DNA of 64,000 nucleotides from an uncultured Saprospiraceae bacterium (GCA_937959275.1 CALGLU010000026.1:1-64000), one strand, 5' to 3'. Shown: positions 1 through 9,007, numbered from the stretch's first letter. Made by a program: numbers and translations. The notes: generated from the letters alone by a model not told the origin.

Positions 1-270
1 ACCCAACGTTGTTTAATGCCTTGATTAAAAGTTTTTACAGCAATAACAAGCTAGCAATTAACTCGTGATTATACTGCCATCTCTCTTTGCCAATCAAAGA
101 GGTCTGGCCATATCGCAAGCTTAATGTTTTCATGAAAACACATCAAACATTAGATTATTAGTGTGCCAAACACATACAATATTCTCCTATTTGGCACACT
201 AATAAATTATTTTTTGTAGCTATTCATGTGCCAAATCATTATATTTTTCATCGATTTGGCACATCAATAA
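1..270. other. Non-coding left edge with two hairpins
   Basis: I see no convincing gene here. The only clear structure is a pair of inverted repeats, described separately. The DNA is AT-rich and leads into a broken ATPase gene, so it is probably part of a decayed accessory segment. Confidence 0.6.
156..264. repeat. Two tandem inverted repeats with a TGTGCCAAA stem
   Basis: The first hairpin has perfect 15-bp arms, TATTAGTGTGCCAAA at 156-170 and its complement at 190-204. The second has perfect 12-bp arms, ATGTGCCAAATC at 226-237 and its complement at 253-264. Both stems share the core TGTGCCAAA, so they are copies of one motif. They could be a paired operator or palindromic repeats left by a mobile element; the sequence does not decide. 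Confidence 0.75.
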
Positions 271-700
271 GCTATAAGAATTATAAAAACGAGGCCTAAA
301 ACAATAGTAAGAAGACTGCATGAACAAGAGGTTTTAACCGACTCTCTTATTAGTCACAGATCAGAACTGGTCGCTATTTATGGGCGAAGAAGAAAAGGAA
401 AAACCTACTTGATTAGAGAGTTTTTTGGCAATAAGAACATTTTTAGCTTTCTGGATTAAGTACTGGAAATAAAGCAGCACAAATAAAGAACTTCATTCTT
501 AAGCTGAAAACATTAAAGCACTTGGAGTCAGCATATTTGGAACAGGTTTTTAAGTACACAGAAGTTTTTATAAAAATGAAGGGAGCTAATTTGCTAAAGA
601 TTAATTATATCTTGATGATGAAAAATTAATAATGATTCCAATAAAATTTGGCGCATCTAAATGACCAGAAACTGGTAAGAAAGAAAGATAATTATTATCA
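271..700 (+). pseudogene. Remnant of an archaeal-type/AAA_14-like ATPase
   Basis: The frame is open from 271 to a stop at 457-459 and contains SELVAIYGRRRKGKTYLIRE. This is the Walker A region of the Bacteroidota ATPase family that usually reads GRRRxGKT. After a stop and frame change the reading resumes with TGNKAAQIKNF, which fits the next part of that family. Further stops follow, and most of a protein of usually 350-450 residues is missing. No start codon is visible. This is a dead gene; the right boundary is approximate. Confidence 0.6.
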
Positions 701-786
701 GTTTATGTTCTGGATAGCAGCCAAGTTAAAAGATATCCGAAAAAATAAAGCAGAATGACAGTTACAGATTTAAAAATTAGATATTA

Positions 787-1131
787 ATGGACCACTCAAA
801 AATTTGCACAATCATTAATCAAGTCTATTCAATTAATAGCAGTATTAAATTAAAGCTTGACAGTGATTCGTTAACAAGAAAATTCCAAAGGATTTATAGA
901 GAACTCGAAAATATGGGTTATACCATGCATGATCCACTTGGAGAAAATTATGATGTTGAAAGAGTCGACTGTGAAGCAACTATCAGTGGCAATTCTTCAA
1001 AGAATTTAAAAATCGTTGAGGTAATTAAACCAATAATCTACTTAACTTTATCGGAACGTAGAGAGATTTTACAAAGAGGAATTGTCATTATACAAGGTCG
1101 TGAAGATTCAGATAAAATTGACGAAGAATAA
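787..1131 (+). CDS. Minimal GrpE-like nucleotide exchange factor (divergent)
   Basis: This 114-aa protein is too divergent for a confident name, but its second half follows the GrpE head domain. The stretch ENMGYTMHDPLGENYDVER matches the GrpE pattern G-x-x-x-x-D-P-x-G-x-x-F-D. The end, IVEVIKPIIY...ILQRGIVIIQ, matches the GrpE ending V-x-E-V-x-x-x-G-Y-...-R-x-A-x-V-x-V. The long dimerising helix of normal GrpE (about 190 aa) is reduced to roughly 40 residues. It lies 12 nt before a divergent Hsp70 gene, the expected partner. Inferred role: driving ADP release from that Hsp70. Key basic residues of the canonical interface are not clearly kept. Confidence 0.55.
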   Translation: MDHSKICTIINQVYSINSSIKLKLDSDSLTRKFQRIYRELENMGYTMHDPLGENYDVERVDCEATISGNSSKNLKIVEVIKPIIYLTLSERREILQRGIVIIQGREDSDKIDEE

Positions 1132-1143
1132 ATTAGAACAATC

Positions 1144-3633
1144 ATGAGTAATACTATCAATTACGGAATAGATTTGGGTACAACTAATTCAGCAATAGCT
1201 GTTTATAACAATGGTGAGGTAGAGATATTTAGAAATCCTATAAATCTAAAGCAAACATTATCATCAGTTGTTGCTTTCAAAGGCGATCGGACGATCGTTG
1301 GAGATAAAGCAAAAGAGTTATTAGAAAAACTACCTGGTAAAGTATTTGGAGGATTTAAGCGAAAAATGGGGACTACTGAAACCTTTGACATTATAGGTAC
1401 AGCACGTGTGACAGATCCAATAGAACTCTCAAGCATGGTCCTTAAAGAGTTAAAAAACTTTATACATACTAAAGAGAACCCGAAACAAGTGGTCATTACC
1501 ATCCCCTCAGCCTTTGATACAATTCAATCGAATGCGACAAAACAAGCTGGACTTATGTCAGGCTTTGAAAATATTGTTTTGTTACAAGAACCAATAGCTG
1601 CTTCACTGGCTTTTGCCAATAATGCAGGTTTTTCTATAGAAGAAGGCAAATGGATCGTTTATGATTTCGGTGGTGGGACCTTTGATGTGGCCTTAACATC
1701 GTTAATAGATGGGGAGTTAAAAATTATTGATCACGAAGGGGATAACTTCTTAGGAGGTAACGATTTTGATTCACTTATTATAGATCAGTTTATTATACCT
1801 GAAATAAATAAAAAAGTAAATATTCCGAACTTAGAAGAGGAAATGAAACGATCTAGTGGGTCATATAATAAACTCTATACTAGATTAAAGTTTATTGCTG
1901 AAGAAGCCAAAATTCATCTCAGTACTGTTGAACTTGTAGAGATCGAATTTGATCTAGATAGTCCAACAGGAGAGACAATCGAAATAATCCTAGAGTTAAG
2001 TCAAAGTAGGTTTGAAGAAATCTGTATTCCCATTGTTGAGAAAACCATTAAACTTACCCAACAGGTTTTGGACAGGCAGAATATTCTTTCTTCTGATCTC
2101 CAATGCATATTACTAATTGGTGGATCGACCTACATGCCTTTAGTTCGCAGAAGTTTAGAGAAAAAATTTGGTGCAATAATAAATTATTCAATGGATCCAA
2201 CGGTAGCGATTGCTGTTGGCGCAGCATATTTTGCTGGCACCAGACCCTTGAAAAAATTTCATCAGCGTTATATTTCACAAGACGATTCGGAAATAGAGGT
2301 CAAATTAGCATATGAAAGAGTATCTACAAAAACCGAATGTCTTGTTATGAGTAAAGTTTCTGGAGATATTGATGGTTGTGAATATAGAGTTATCAGAACA
2401 GATAATGGTTTTGATACCGGCAGAATTAAAGTTCAACATGATAACCAGATAAGACTTACTCTTTTATCAGGTTCTTACAATGCTTTTGAGATCTTAGTTT
2501 TTGATGTTACTGGCACCTGTATCAAGAAACAAGAATTTGGTATAACTCACGGAAAATATAATGTAGACGGACAAACACTTCCAGATAATATCTGTATTGA
2601 GTTAGATGATATAGAACTAAATACAACATTCCTTGAGCCAATATTTACAAAAAACTCCTTGCTTCCTTTGAAAAAAACCATTATTAAACAAATATCAAAA
2701 ACCATTAAAAAGGATAGTGATGACGAATTGGTAATTAAACTTTTAGAAGGAGATATCGACACTATACCTGCTGCGAATAAATCAATCGGATTGATTAAAA
2801 TATCAGGTAAAAATATTGATAGGAGCCTAATTAAAGGAACCGATGTCGAAATTACATTTGAAATTACAGAGTCAAGAGATGTTATTGTGGAAGTCTTCGT
2901 GACACTGACAGATGAAGTCTATAAAGATAAATTTAGTCCGAATACTGCAAATGTCGATATACAGACCTTGATTGGAGAAGTGACCTCATTGAAAGCTCAT
3001 CTTGTACGAAAAATTGGAGAATATGAACGAGTGGAAAAGTATGAATCTGCAAGTATTGCCTATACGACTCGTGAGGAGATAAATAATATTTTATCATCTC
3101 TTGAAAATTTATCTGATGATGATACGACTGATCTTAAATATAAACTAGATATAAGAAAAAGAGCCGTCGCTAAACAAGTCTACCAACTAAATAACTCCTC
3201 TTATCTAGATCAAATAACACAAGATTATTTGGCCGCAAAGAATAAAGCCTTTAAATCCATAAAGAGAGAACTTGCCAATTTTAATGATAAGGAAGTCTAT
3301 GAAGGAATTATAAACAATGAACAATCGTTCTTAAAAGAAGGTGTCCCTTCTATTATAAAAATGAAAATTAACAATTTAGATTCATTATCTGACCGCATCA
3401 GTCAGAGAGATAATACGAAGGTCGATATAAAATCATTATTTTTAGAATTACGTCTATTTAAGTTTAAGGATCAGCAGAAAGCACAAGAACTCTTTGACAA
3501 AGGTAATGTCGCACTAAACGAAAGACGAGACTCAGAGTTGGTATTAATAGTCAATGAACTATTTAATATTTTAAATCAGGACGATGAAGAAATTCAGGAA
3601 TTTGTAAAAAACACCAAAACTGGATTAAAATAA
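1144..3633 (+). CDS. Divergent Hsp70-family ATPase (DnaK-like, long C-terminal region)
   Basis: This is an 829-aa cytosolic protein. Residues 1-375 form a complete Hsp70 nucleotide-binding domain: YGIDLGTTNS (7-16), VVITIPSAF (about 116), EPIAASLAF (about 149), YDFGGGTFD (about 173) and LLIGGSTYMP (about 322). The ATPase residues look intact. The usual interdomain linker VLLLDV is absent, and the substrate-binding region is unlike DnaK. A beta-rich middle is followed by about 200 helical, charged residues, making it roughly 190 aa longer than DnaK. It sits between a GrpE-like gene (12 nt) and a membrane protein gene (33 nt) with no J-domain gene nearby. It is probably a specialised chaperone or signalling ATPase, not the housekeeping DnaK. 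Confidence 0.8.
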   Translation: MSNTINYGIDLGTTNSAIAVYNNGEVEIFRNPINLKQTLSSVVAFKGDRTIVGDKAKELLEKLPGKVFGGFKRKMGTTETFDIIGTARVTDPIELSSMVLKELKNFIHTKENPKQVVITIPSAFDTIQSNATKQAGLMSGFENIVLLQEPIAASLAFANNAGFSIEEGKWIVYDFGGGTFDVALTSLIDGELKIIDHEGDNFLGGNDFDSLIIDQFIIPEINKKVNIPNLEEEMKRSSGSYNKLYTRLKFIAEEAKIHLSTVELVEIEFDLDSPTGETIEIILELSQSRFEEICIPIVEKTIKLTQQVLDRQNILSSDLQCILLIGGSTYMPLVRRSLEKKFGAIINYSMDPTVAIAVGAAYFAGTRPLKKFHQRYISQDDSEIEVKLAYERVSTKTECLVMSKVSGDIDGCEYRVIRTDNGFDTGRIKVQHDNQIRLTLLSGSYNAFEILVFDVTGTCIKKQEFGITHGKYNVDGQTLPDNICIELDDIELNTTFLEPIFTKNSLLPLKKTIIKQISKTIKKDSDDELVIKLLEGDIDTIPAANKSIGLIKISGKNIDRSLIKGTDVEITFEITESRDVIVEVFVTLTDEVYKDKFSPNTANVDIQTLIGEVTSLKAHLVRKIGEYERVEKYESASIAYTTREEINNILSSLENLSDDDTTDLKYKLDIRKRAVAKQVYQLNNSSYLDQITQDYLAAKNKAFKSIKRELANFNDKEVYEGIINNEQSFLKEGVPSIIKMKINNLDSLSDRISQRDNTKVDIKSLFLELRLFKFKDQQKAQELFDKGNVALNERRDSELVLIVNELFNILNQDDEEIQEFVKNTKTGLK

Positions 3634-3666
3634 TTAAAGCGTTCTCGTTATACTATTATCGGAAAT

Positions 3667-5460
3667 ATGTCTCATAAGAATCCTCTTAGAATATTTAATG
3701 CTTCTCAAATTGAAAGACTTAAAAGTGGTGAGCATAATTCTCTTAAAAAGGAAATACTTTTACAATTTCAATTCTATGATACAACGACTATATCGCTTAA
3801 TGGCCATGAGGTTGACAGAAATGAAGTCATAAATATTTTTGATGTATTAGAAGGTGGACTTGAAGAACACTTAGGTGTTCTAGACGATCTCGTCCTCAGT
3901 CGATTTTTTGACACAGAAAAACTTGTGGATCTTGTAGAATGGAATCCTGAAAAATTATCGTCATTACAAGATAATACAAGAACACAATTAGCAAACACAA
4001 TACGTAAACGACTGTATGAAGAAATTTTTTCAGATAGCAGTCAAGATAATTTTGAAAAAATAGTTGCTATAATTGATAATTTTAATCCCGAGCTCCAAGA
4101 TTCTATTTATAGCCAATGTCATAACCAGATTAGTTCAGAATTAGAAGAACATAAGCAAGAATTTAAAGAACCATTCATCATAGGTGAATACCATAAACAA
4201 TCAGTAAGGAAAATTCTTATTGTTGAAAAATATATTAACCTAAAGGTGTTCAATAAATTAAATTCTACGCGAGCTTACTTCGATAGTATTAAAGATAAAT
4301 ATAAAATATTTTGTAAGCGTATTGAAGATTATCGACAACATTATATTAATACGGGTATACCAGATCAAGAATATTTAATCATGCACGACGCTGCACTTAT
4401 ACTTTATACAATAGAACCAACAACAGAAAATGAAAAAATTGCTGAGGAAGTAAAAATATATTATAACATTCCTCTCCTTATATTGAAATGGTTGCTAGCC
4501 ATTTTAGGAGTACTCGTTATAATTTTAGGTCCTCCTTTAATTAAAACAACCTTCTTCTCTGAGACGGATAATAATAAGAAAAACGTTGTAATAAAATCCC
4601 AAGAAACTTACCCGGCCTCATCAACATTATACGATCTTTTGGGAGACAAAATACATTACATTAAGCCAGTTATTGATTCAATCATTCATCAGGTCAGTGA
4701 CGATACTTTTTATATTTCAACTGATCTTATTCCAATTGATTTCAATGTCTATAAACAACTGATTCCTGATTCAATTAAATCTCAATATAAGGGCAGTAGT
4801 AAAACATTCATTTTTAAATTCAATATAAGATATATTCCAGGTTCAACTATTTGTTATAAGGTCCTTATTTCGTTTAACAGTAATGCTAATGTTGATGATA
4901 TCAAAAAAATTGTTATTCCAAAAAGTCCAGCATTTACTGTAAGTGAGGCTAATCAAGGTATTAACTGGATTGGGCAACGGCATATATTTATTGATTCCCT
5001 TAACACCTTTGAATTAAGTTCTAGCTTTTCAGTACGCCGAAATAAAAAGGAGACGATATTCAATTATATCAAGGATTATAATGGGCTTACTCTAGATCTC
5101 AATTCTATTACGAATCCATATGTAAAACATCCTGGCTATTGGATCGCTAAAATGCCTAGTATAGCAAATGACTTTATCTATTCTCCGAACAAGACTGGTA
5201 CATATCAGGCAGCGCTATCGTATTATGAAATAATTGGTAATTATGTTTCTTCTGATTACATTAAATCAAAATTTAGCTGCCTAGAAATATCTCCTGTAGA
5301 TAGCATAGGGACATTTATAATCTACAATGAGAACGATATTTTAACAATTTTCATAGACACCAAAAAAGCAAATGTTAGAGGACTTCAGCTCGTCACCACT
5401 CAAGTCTCTAATGGCTTAACGACATATGAACGAGTCGTTCTATTTAGACAAGAAGAATAA
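3667..5460 (+). CDS. Single-span membrane protein of the Hsp70 operon, unknown function
   Basis: I recognise no family for this 597-aa protein. Residues 1-265 are soluble, helical and charged. One strong membrane segment covers about 268-292 (WLLAILGVLVIILGPPLI). Residues 300-597 look beta-rich and, with no signal peptide, are probably outside the inner membrane. There is no HPD motif, so it is not an obvious J-protein. It starts 33 nt after the Hsp70 gene on the same strand and is almost certainly co-transcribed. By position its cytosolic half could recruit the Hsp70 to the membrane (inference). Its stop lies 10 nt from that of the convergent dnaE. Confidence 0.6.
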   Translation: MSHKNPLRIFNASQIERLKSGEHNSLKKEILLQFQFYDTTTISLNGHEVDRNEVINIFDVLEGGLEEHLGVLDDLVLSRFFDTEKLVDLVEWNPEKLSSLQDNTRTQLANTIRKRLYEEIFSDSSQDNFEKIVAIIDNFNPELQDSIYSQCHNQISSELEEHKQEFKEPFIIGEYHKQSVRKILIVEKYINLKVFNKLNSTRAYFDSIKDKYKIFCKRIEDYRQHYINTGIPDQEYLIMHDAALILYTIEPTTENEKIAEEVKIYYNIPLLILKWLLAILGVLVIILGPPLIKTTFFSETDNNKKNVVIKSQETYPASSTLYDLLGDKIHYIKPVIDSIIHQVSDDTFYISTDLIPIDFNVYKQLIPDSIKSQYKGSSKTFIFKFNIRYIPGSTICYKVLISFNSNANVDDIKKIVIPKSPAFTVSEANQGINWIGQRHIFIDSLNTFELSSSFSVRRNKKETIFNYIKDYNGLTLDLNSITNPYVKHPGYWIAKMPSIANDFIYSPNKTGTYQAALSYYEIIGNYVSSDYIKSKFSCLEISPVDSIGTFIIYNENDILTIFIDTKKANVRGLQLVTTQVSNGLTTYERVVLFRQEE

Positions 5461-5470
5461 TTGTTCTACA

Positions 5471-8400
5471 TCAATACCGCTCATCCTTCACAAACGGCAG
5501 CTTCTCCATCCGCTGCACCTCCATACTCGGAAATCCAAAGTCATCCACAATCACTCCCTCTATCGCATAACAGCCACGCCCCCGAAACGGATATGCAGCC
5601 AGCGACGGCGGGAAATGTGTCGTATCAAAAAACTTCCCTTCCGTATCCAGCCAAGTCCCAAAACTCATGTGCTTTCGATTCACTGTCGTCACATGTTTTT
5701 GTGCAACATAATACCCCAACATATTGACCCGCTTGCCAATCGCCGGCTTCAACTCCCGCGCCACAATCTGCCCCCTAAACTTCGATGCCATTAAATCAAA
5801 TGGCGAACACAAGGGAAAACCCAACAACTCAATCTCATCAAACGCCTGCTCATGCTCCCCTTCCTCTAAACTCGGCAAACTAAAACTCTCACTCTCTAAC
5901 TCAAATAAGCCCTTCTCGCCGTGATGCCTCACCTGCGGATTGTGCACCGCATTCTTCTCCCACATCAACTCATATTTATTCAAGCCCGTAAATCGAAACG
6001 CCCCGATGCGAATCAAAATCTCCAACTGATCTTTGCGGATGTCAATGCGGCTAACAAAATCCTGCATACTTCTGTAATCGCCATGCATCTGTCGCTCATG
6101 CACAATCTGCTGCGCCAGCTTACGCTCCAAATCAGCAATATGGACCAAGCCAATATACACATCATCACCATCAATCGTCGTCAGGTGAGTGCTGTTATTG
6201 ATGCAGGGCGCTTCGATATTCGCCCCGCACATCCGCGCTTCGTGCACATACACTTCCGTCCGATAAAAACCACCAAAATTATTAATCACGGCCACCATAA
6301 ATTCTCTTGGGAAATAGGTCTTCAAATACAAACTCTGAAAGGACTCCACCGCAAAGCTCGCCGAGTGCGCCTTACAAAACGAGTAGCCACTAAAGCTTGC
6401 AATCTGCCGCCACACCTCCTGACTCAAGGCATCTGGATAGCCGCGCTCTTTACAATTTTTAAAGTATTTTTCTTGCAGCCGCTTAAACGTGTCCGAACTC
6501 TTTTTCTTACCCGTCATGATCCGCCGCAGCACGTCTGACTCATCCAGCCCAAGCCCCGAAAAATGATGGACGATCTTCATGACATCTTCCTGATACACCA
6601 TCACACCATAGGTCTCTCCCAGGTGCTCCTCAAAGACAGGATGGATATGATTAAAACTGTCTGGGTCATGTGAGCGCTTGATGTATTCGCGCATCATGCC
6701 AGACTTAGCCACGCCGGGACGGATGATCGAACTGGCTGCGACAAGGTGGATATAGTTGTCGCATTTCAACTTGCTCAGCAAGCCGCGCATCGCTGGAGAC
6801 TCGATGTAAAAGCAACCGATACACTGCCCAGATTTCAATTGGGCTTTTACGTTTTTATCTTCTTTGAGTTTAGGTACATCATGGATGTCGACAGCCATGC
6901 CTTTGTTTTGAGCGATCAGCTTGACGGCGTCTTTGATATGGCCGAGGCCTCGCTGACTCAGCACATCATACTTGTGAAAATTTAGATCTTCTGCGCCATA
7001 CATATCAAAGTGCGTGACCGGAAACCCTTTAGGCATCATCTGTAAAGCCGTGTGATAGTTGAGCGGCTGTTCGCTGATTAAAATGCCGCCCGCATGGATA
7101 GATAGGTAATTCGGAAAGCCCTCGATCATGCCGCCATATTTAAAAATATGCTTGGCGAAGGGATGATGCTTTTCATCGTTATGAGGTTCGCTGACAATGA
7201 GATCGATGTCTGCCTTGGGCAGGCCGACGACCTTACCTAATTCGCGAATGATCGACTTGCCTTTGAAGGTGTTGTATGTTGCCAATAAGGCTGTGTGCTC
7301 CGCGCCATAGCGTTTGAAAATATAGTCAGTGACGTCATCACGCTCATCCCAAGAAAAATCGATATCAAAGTCTGGTGGCGAGCTACGGTGCGGATTAATA
7401 AAGCGCTCGAAGTATAGGTCGAGTTCAAGCGGATCGACGTCAGTGATATAGAGATTGAAGGCCACAATAGAATTGGCGCCACTGCCTCGGCCGACGTGGT
7501 GATAACCTGCTGAGTGTGCATAGCGGATGATGTCCCAGGTGATGAGGAAGTAGGGCGCGAAACCGAGTTCGTGGATGACTTTGAGTTCGCTACGTGTGCG
7601 GGTCATGGCTTTTCGGTTCTGCTTGCCGTAGCGGCGGATGCAGCCATTCATGGAGAGCTTGCGGAGGAGTTCGATGTCTCCTGCTGGGCTACCGGTAAAT
7701 GTTTTGCGATTGTTATCGGATTTGTCATTCATCTCGATCGAGCAGCTGTCGAGCAGGCGTTTGGTATTGTCGATGATACGTGGGTATTGCTCAAAGATTT
7801 GTTCGAGTTGTGTCGGTGTATAGATCATCTCATTGGCGCGGGCATGGTGCTGGCGGTCAAGCTTGCCGATGATAAGATTGAGATCGATGCAGCGCAGGAG
7901 TTTATGGATCTTGAAGCCATCGGTATTGAGGAAGGTGATGGGGCTAAAGATGACGAGCTTGTCTTGGTGGTCTTTGAGGTAGGAAGAGTAGAGGCGGTTG
8001 ACTTCATTGGGAGCGACGCCGATGTATTCGTTGTCGCGGAGTTGATGGATGCCTTTGTGAGCGGGGAGCTTGCGGTAGATGATGTAGGCGTGTTCGAGTG
8101 CGGGAGCTTGGGCGGGGAGAGGTTGGTTGTTGAGTGAGCTGAGGGTGAGGAGTTGGTTGAGTTCGCGCCAGCCTTCTTTGTTTTTGGCAATGCCTAGGTA
8201 GAGGAGTGTTGAATGTTGAGTGTTGAGTGTTGAATTATTAGTGTATGTCTTTGGTTCGGTGTTATTGTCGTCGGCTTGTGTGGTTTTGAATGTTTGGCGG
8301 AATTCGATGCCGAGCACGGGTTTGATGTTGTTGGCTTGACAGGCTTTGATGAATTGGTAGGCGCAGGAGGTGTTGTTGATGTCGGTGAGGGCGAGGGTTT

Positions 8401-8491
8401 TGATGCCGTGTTGGGCGGCGTGTTGGGCGAGCTGTTCGGGGGAGAGGGTTCCGTATTTTAGGCTGTAGTATGTGTGGTTGTTCAAATACAT
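5471..8491 (-). CDS. dnaE2: Short DnaE-type DNA polymerase III alpha subunit (DnaE2-like)
   Basis: This 1006-aa C-family DNA polymerase has an N-terminal PHP domain (about 1-250; LNNHTYYSLKYGTLS, where the usual HxH is NxH). The palm core contains GRGSGANSIVAF and the triple-aspartate PDFDIDF at about 373-379. Helix-hairpin-helix and OB-fold regions follow. At 1006 aa it is shorter than replicative DnaE (about 1160) and the right size for error-prone DnaE2. Upstream on the same strand is dinB, the usual damage-tolerance partner in Bacteroidota. Residues about 67-96 are a low-complexity insertion partly encoded by a short repeat. An SOS-type role is likely, but no LexA gene is in view. Confidence 0.85.
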   Translation of the reverse strand: MYLNNHTYYSLKYGTLSPEQLAQHAAQHGIKTLALTDINNTSCAYQFIKACQANNIKPVLGIEFRQTFKTTQADDNNTEPKTYTNNSTLNTQHSTLLYLGIAKNKEGWRELNQLLTLSSLNNQPLPAQAPALEHAYIIYRKLPAHKGIHQLRDNEYIGVAPNEVNRLYSSYLKDHQDKLVIFSPITFLNTDGFKIHKLLRCIDLNLIIGKLDRQHHARANEMIYTPTQLEQIFEQYPRIIDNTKRLLDSCSIEMNDKSDNNRKTFTGSPAGDIELLRKLSMNGCIRRYGKQNRKAMTRTRSELKVIHELGFAPYFLITWDIIRYAHSAGYHHVGRGSGANSIVAFNLYITDVDPLELDLYFERFINPHRSSPPDFDIDFSWDERDDVTDYIFKRYGAEHTALLATYNTFKGKSIIRELGKVVGLPKADIDLIVSEPHNDEKHHPFAKHIFKYGGMIEGFPNYLSIHAGGILISEQPLNYHTALQMMPKGFPVTHFDMYGAEDLNFHKYDVLSQRGLGHIKDAVKLIAQNKGMAVDIHDVPKLKEDKNVKAQLKSGQCIGCFYIESPAMRGLLSKLKCDNYIHLVAASSIIRPGVAKSGMMREYIKRSHDPDSFNHIHPVFEEHLGETYGVMVYQEDVMKIVHHFSGLGLDESDVLRRIMTGKKKSSDTFKRLQEKYFKNCKERGYPDALSQEVWRQIASFSGYSFCKAHSASFAVESFQSLYLKTYFPREFMVAVINNFGGFYRTEVYVHEARMCGANIEAPCINNSTHLTTIDGDDVYIGLVHIADLERKLAQQIVHERQMHGDYRSMQDFVSRIDIRKDQLEILIRIGAFRFTGLNKYELMWEKNAVHNPQVRHHGEKGLFELESESFSLPSLEEGEHEQAFDEIELLGFPLCSPFDLMASKFRGQIVARELKPAIGKRVNMLGYYVAQKHVTTVNRKHMSFGTWLDTEGKFFDTTHFPPSLAAYPFRGRGCYAIEGVIVDDFGFPSMEVQRMEKLPFVKDERY
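8206..8234. repeat. In-frame GTGTTGAGT-type repeat inside dnaE
   Basis: The stretch reads as successive GTGTTGA(A/G)T units and encodes STLNTQHSTL (residues 87-96 of DnaE). The same unit recurs in non-coding DNA at 8506-8536, 8974-9007, 37498-37520 and about 53166-53200. In the protein it falls in a loop between GIEFRQ and LLYLGIAKN of the PHP domain, where an insertion should be tolerated. Confidence 0.75.
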
Positions 8492-8505
8492 TTTATGTAT
8501 TTGAA

Positions 8506-8536
8506 GTGTTAGGTGTTGGGTGTTGAGTGTTGGGTG
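8506..8536. repeat. GTGTTGGGT/GTGTTGAGT tandem repeat, left of four-helix gene
   Basis: Several units of GTGTTG(G/A)GT lie between dnaE (start 8491) and the four-helix-bundle gene. It is the inverted counterpart of the repeat at 8974-9007 on the other side of that gene. Confidence 0.7.
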
Positions 8537-8571
8537 ATCGCCACCCTACCCAGCTCCTCCTTTCCAGATAA

Positions 8572-8931
8572 TTATCGTTCATTTCGAAGATTGCTTTGTG
8601 CGGTTTTGGCGATTGACGTGAGGATATTTATGATGGCATTAATTTCAGTTTTCAATGTCTCGTATTTGTAATCAACTAAATGACTTGCTTCCAGTAAGCG
8701 AAGCCAATACAAGGTTTCTCTCGCTTCTTTTGAAGAAATAGCCATTTTTGCAATGAAATCTCTTTTGCTTTGTGCCGCCTGTGCTTCCTTCACATTCGCG
8801 CCTATGCTTGTTCCGCAACGCAAGATTTGTTTGGATAACACAAATTCATTCTTTTTAATAAGCTCCTTATACAGCTCAATGATGAGCAAAGAAAATTCAA
8901 AGCTCTTATCAACAATTACTTTCTTTTTCAT
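8572..8931 (-). CDS. Four-helix-bundle protein (23S rRNA intervening-sequence / S23 family)
   Basis: This 119-aa all-helical protein has the pattern of the S23/TIGR02436 family: FEFSLLIIELYKEL, then SKQILRCGTSIGANVKEAQAA, SKRDFIAKMAISSKEARETLYWL and a final helix. Family members assemble as pentamers of four-helix bundles. Some are encoded inside 23S rRNA insertions, many are free-standing, and their function is unclear. The accessory protein Avd of diversity-generating retroelements shares the fold, but no reverse transcriptase is present here. The gene sits between dinB and dnaE on the same strand, with inverted copies of the short CAACACTC-type repeat on either side, so it may have been inserted into an older dinB-dnaE operon. 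Confidence 0.88.
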   Translation of the reverse strand: MKKKVIVDKSFEFSLLIIELYKELIKKNEFVLSKQILRCGTSIGANVKEAQAAQSKRDFIAKMAISSKEARETLYWLRLLEASHLVDYKYETLKTEINAIINILTSIAKTAQSNLRNER

Positions 8932-8973
8932 AAAATTTTATTTTCTACCAAGGAAGGAGCAAAGCGACTTCCT

Positions 8974-9007
8974 TTCACTCAAAACTCAACACCCAAAACT
9001 CAACACT
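8974..9007. repeat. ACTCAAAACTCAACACCC repeat, right of four-helix gene
   Basis: Units of CTCAAAA and CTCAACAC are repeated between the four-helix-bundle gene and the end of dinB. This is the inverted orientation of the repeat at 8506-8536. Confidence 0.7.

Noticed and set aside
190-264. Possible sigma-54 promoters (TGGCAC occurs twice)
   Set aside because: No TTGC follows at the needed spacing; TGGCAC is part of the hairpin stems.
787-5460. Named anti-phage defence system
   Set aside because: No nuclease, helicase or other effector domain is visible, so I do not assign a defence label to the chaperone trio.
5921-6538. 205-aa ORF on the plus strand
   Set aside because: Antisense shadow of dnaE, with no family pattern.
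7514-8137. 207-aa ORF on the plus strand
   Set aside because: Antisense to dnaE in its coding frame; composition reflects the polymerase codons.
8572-8931. Diversity-generating retroelement accessory gene (avd)
   Set aside because: Same fold type, but no reverse transcriptase and no template/variable repeats nearby; the S23 family fits better.
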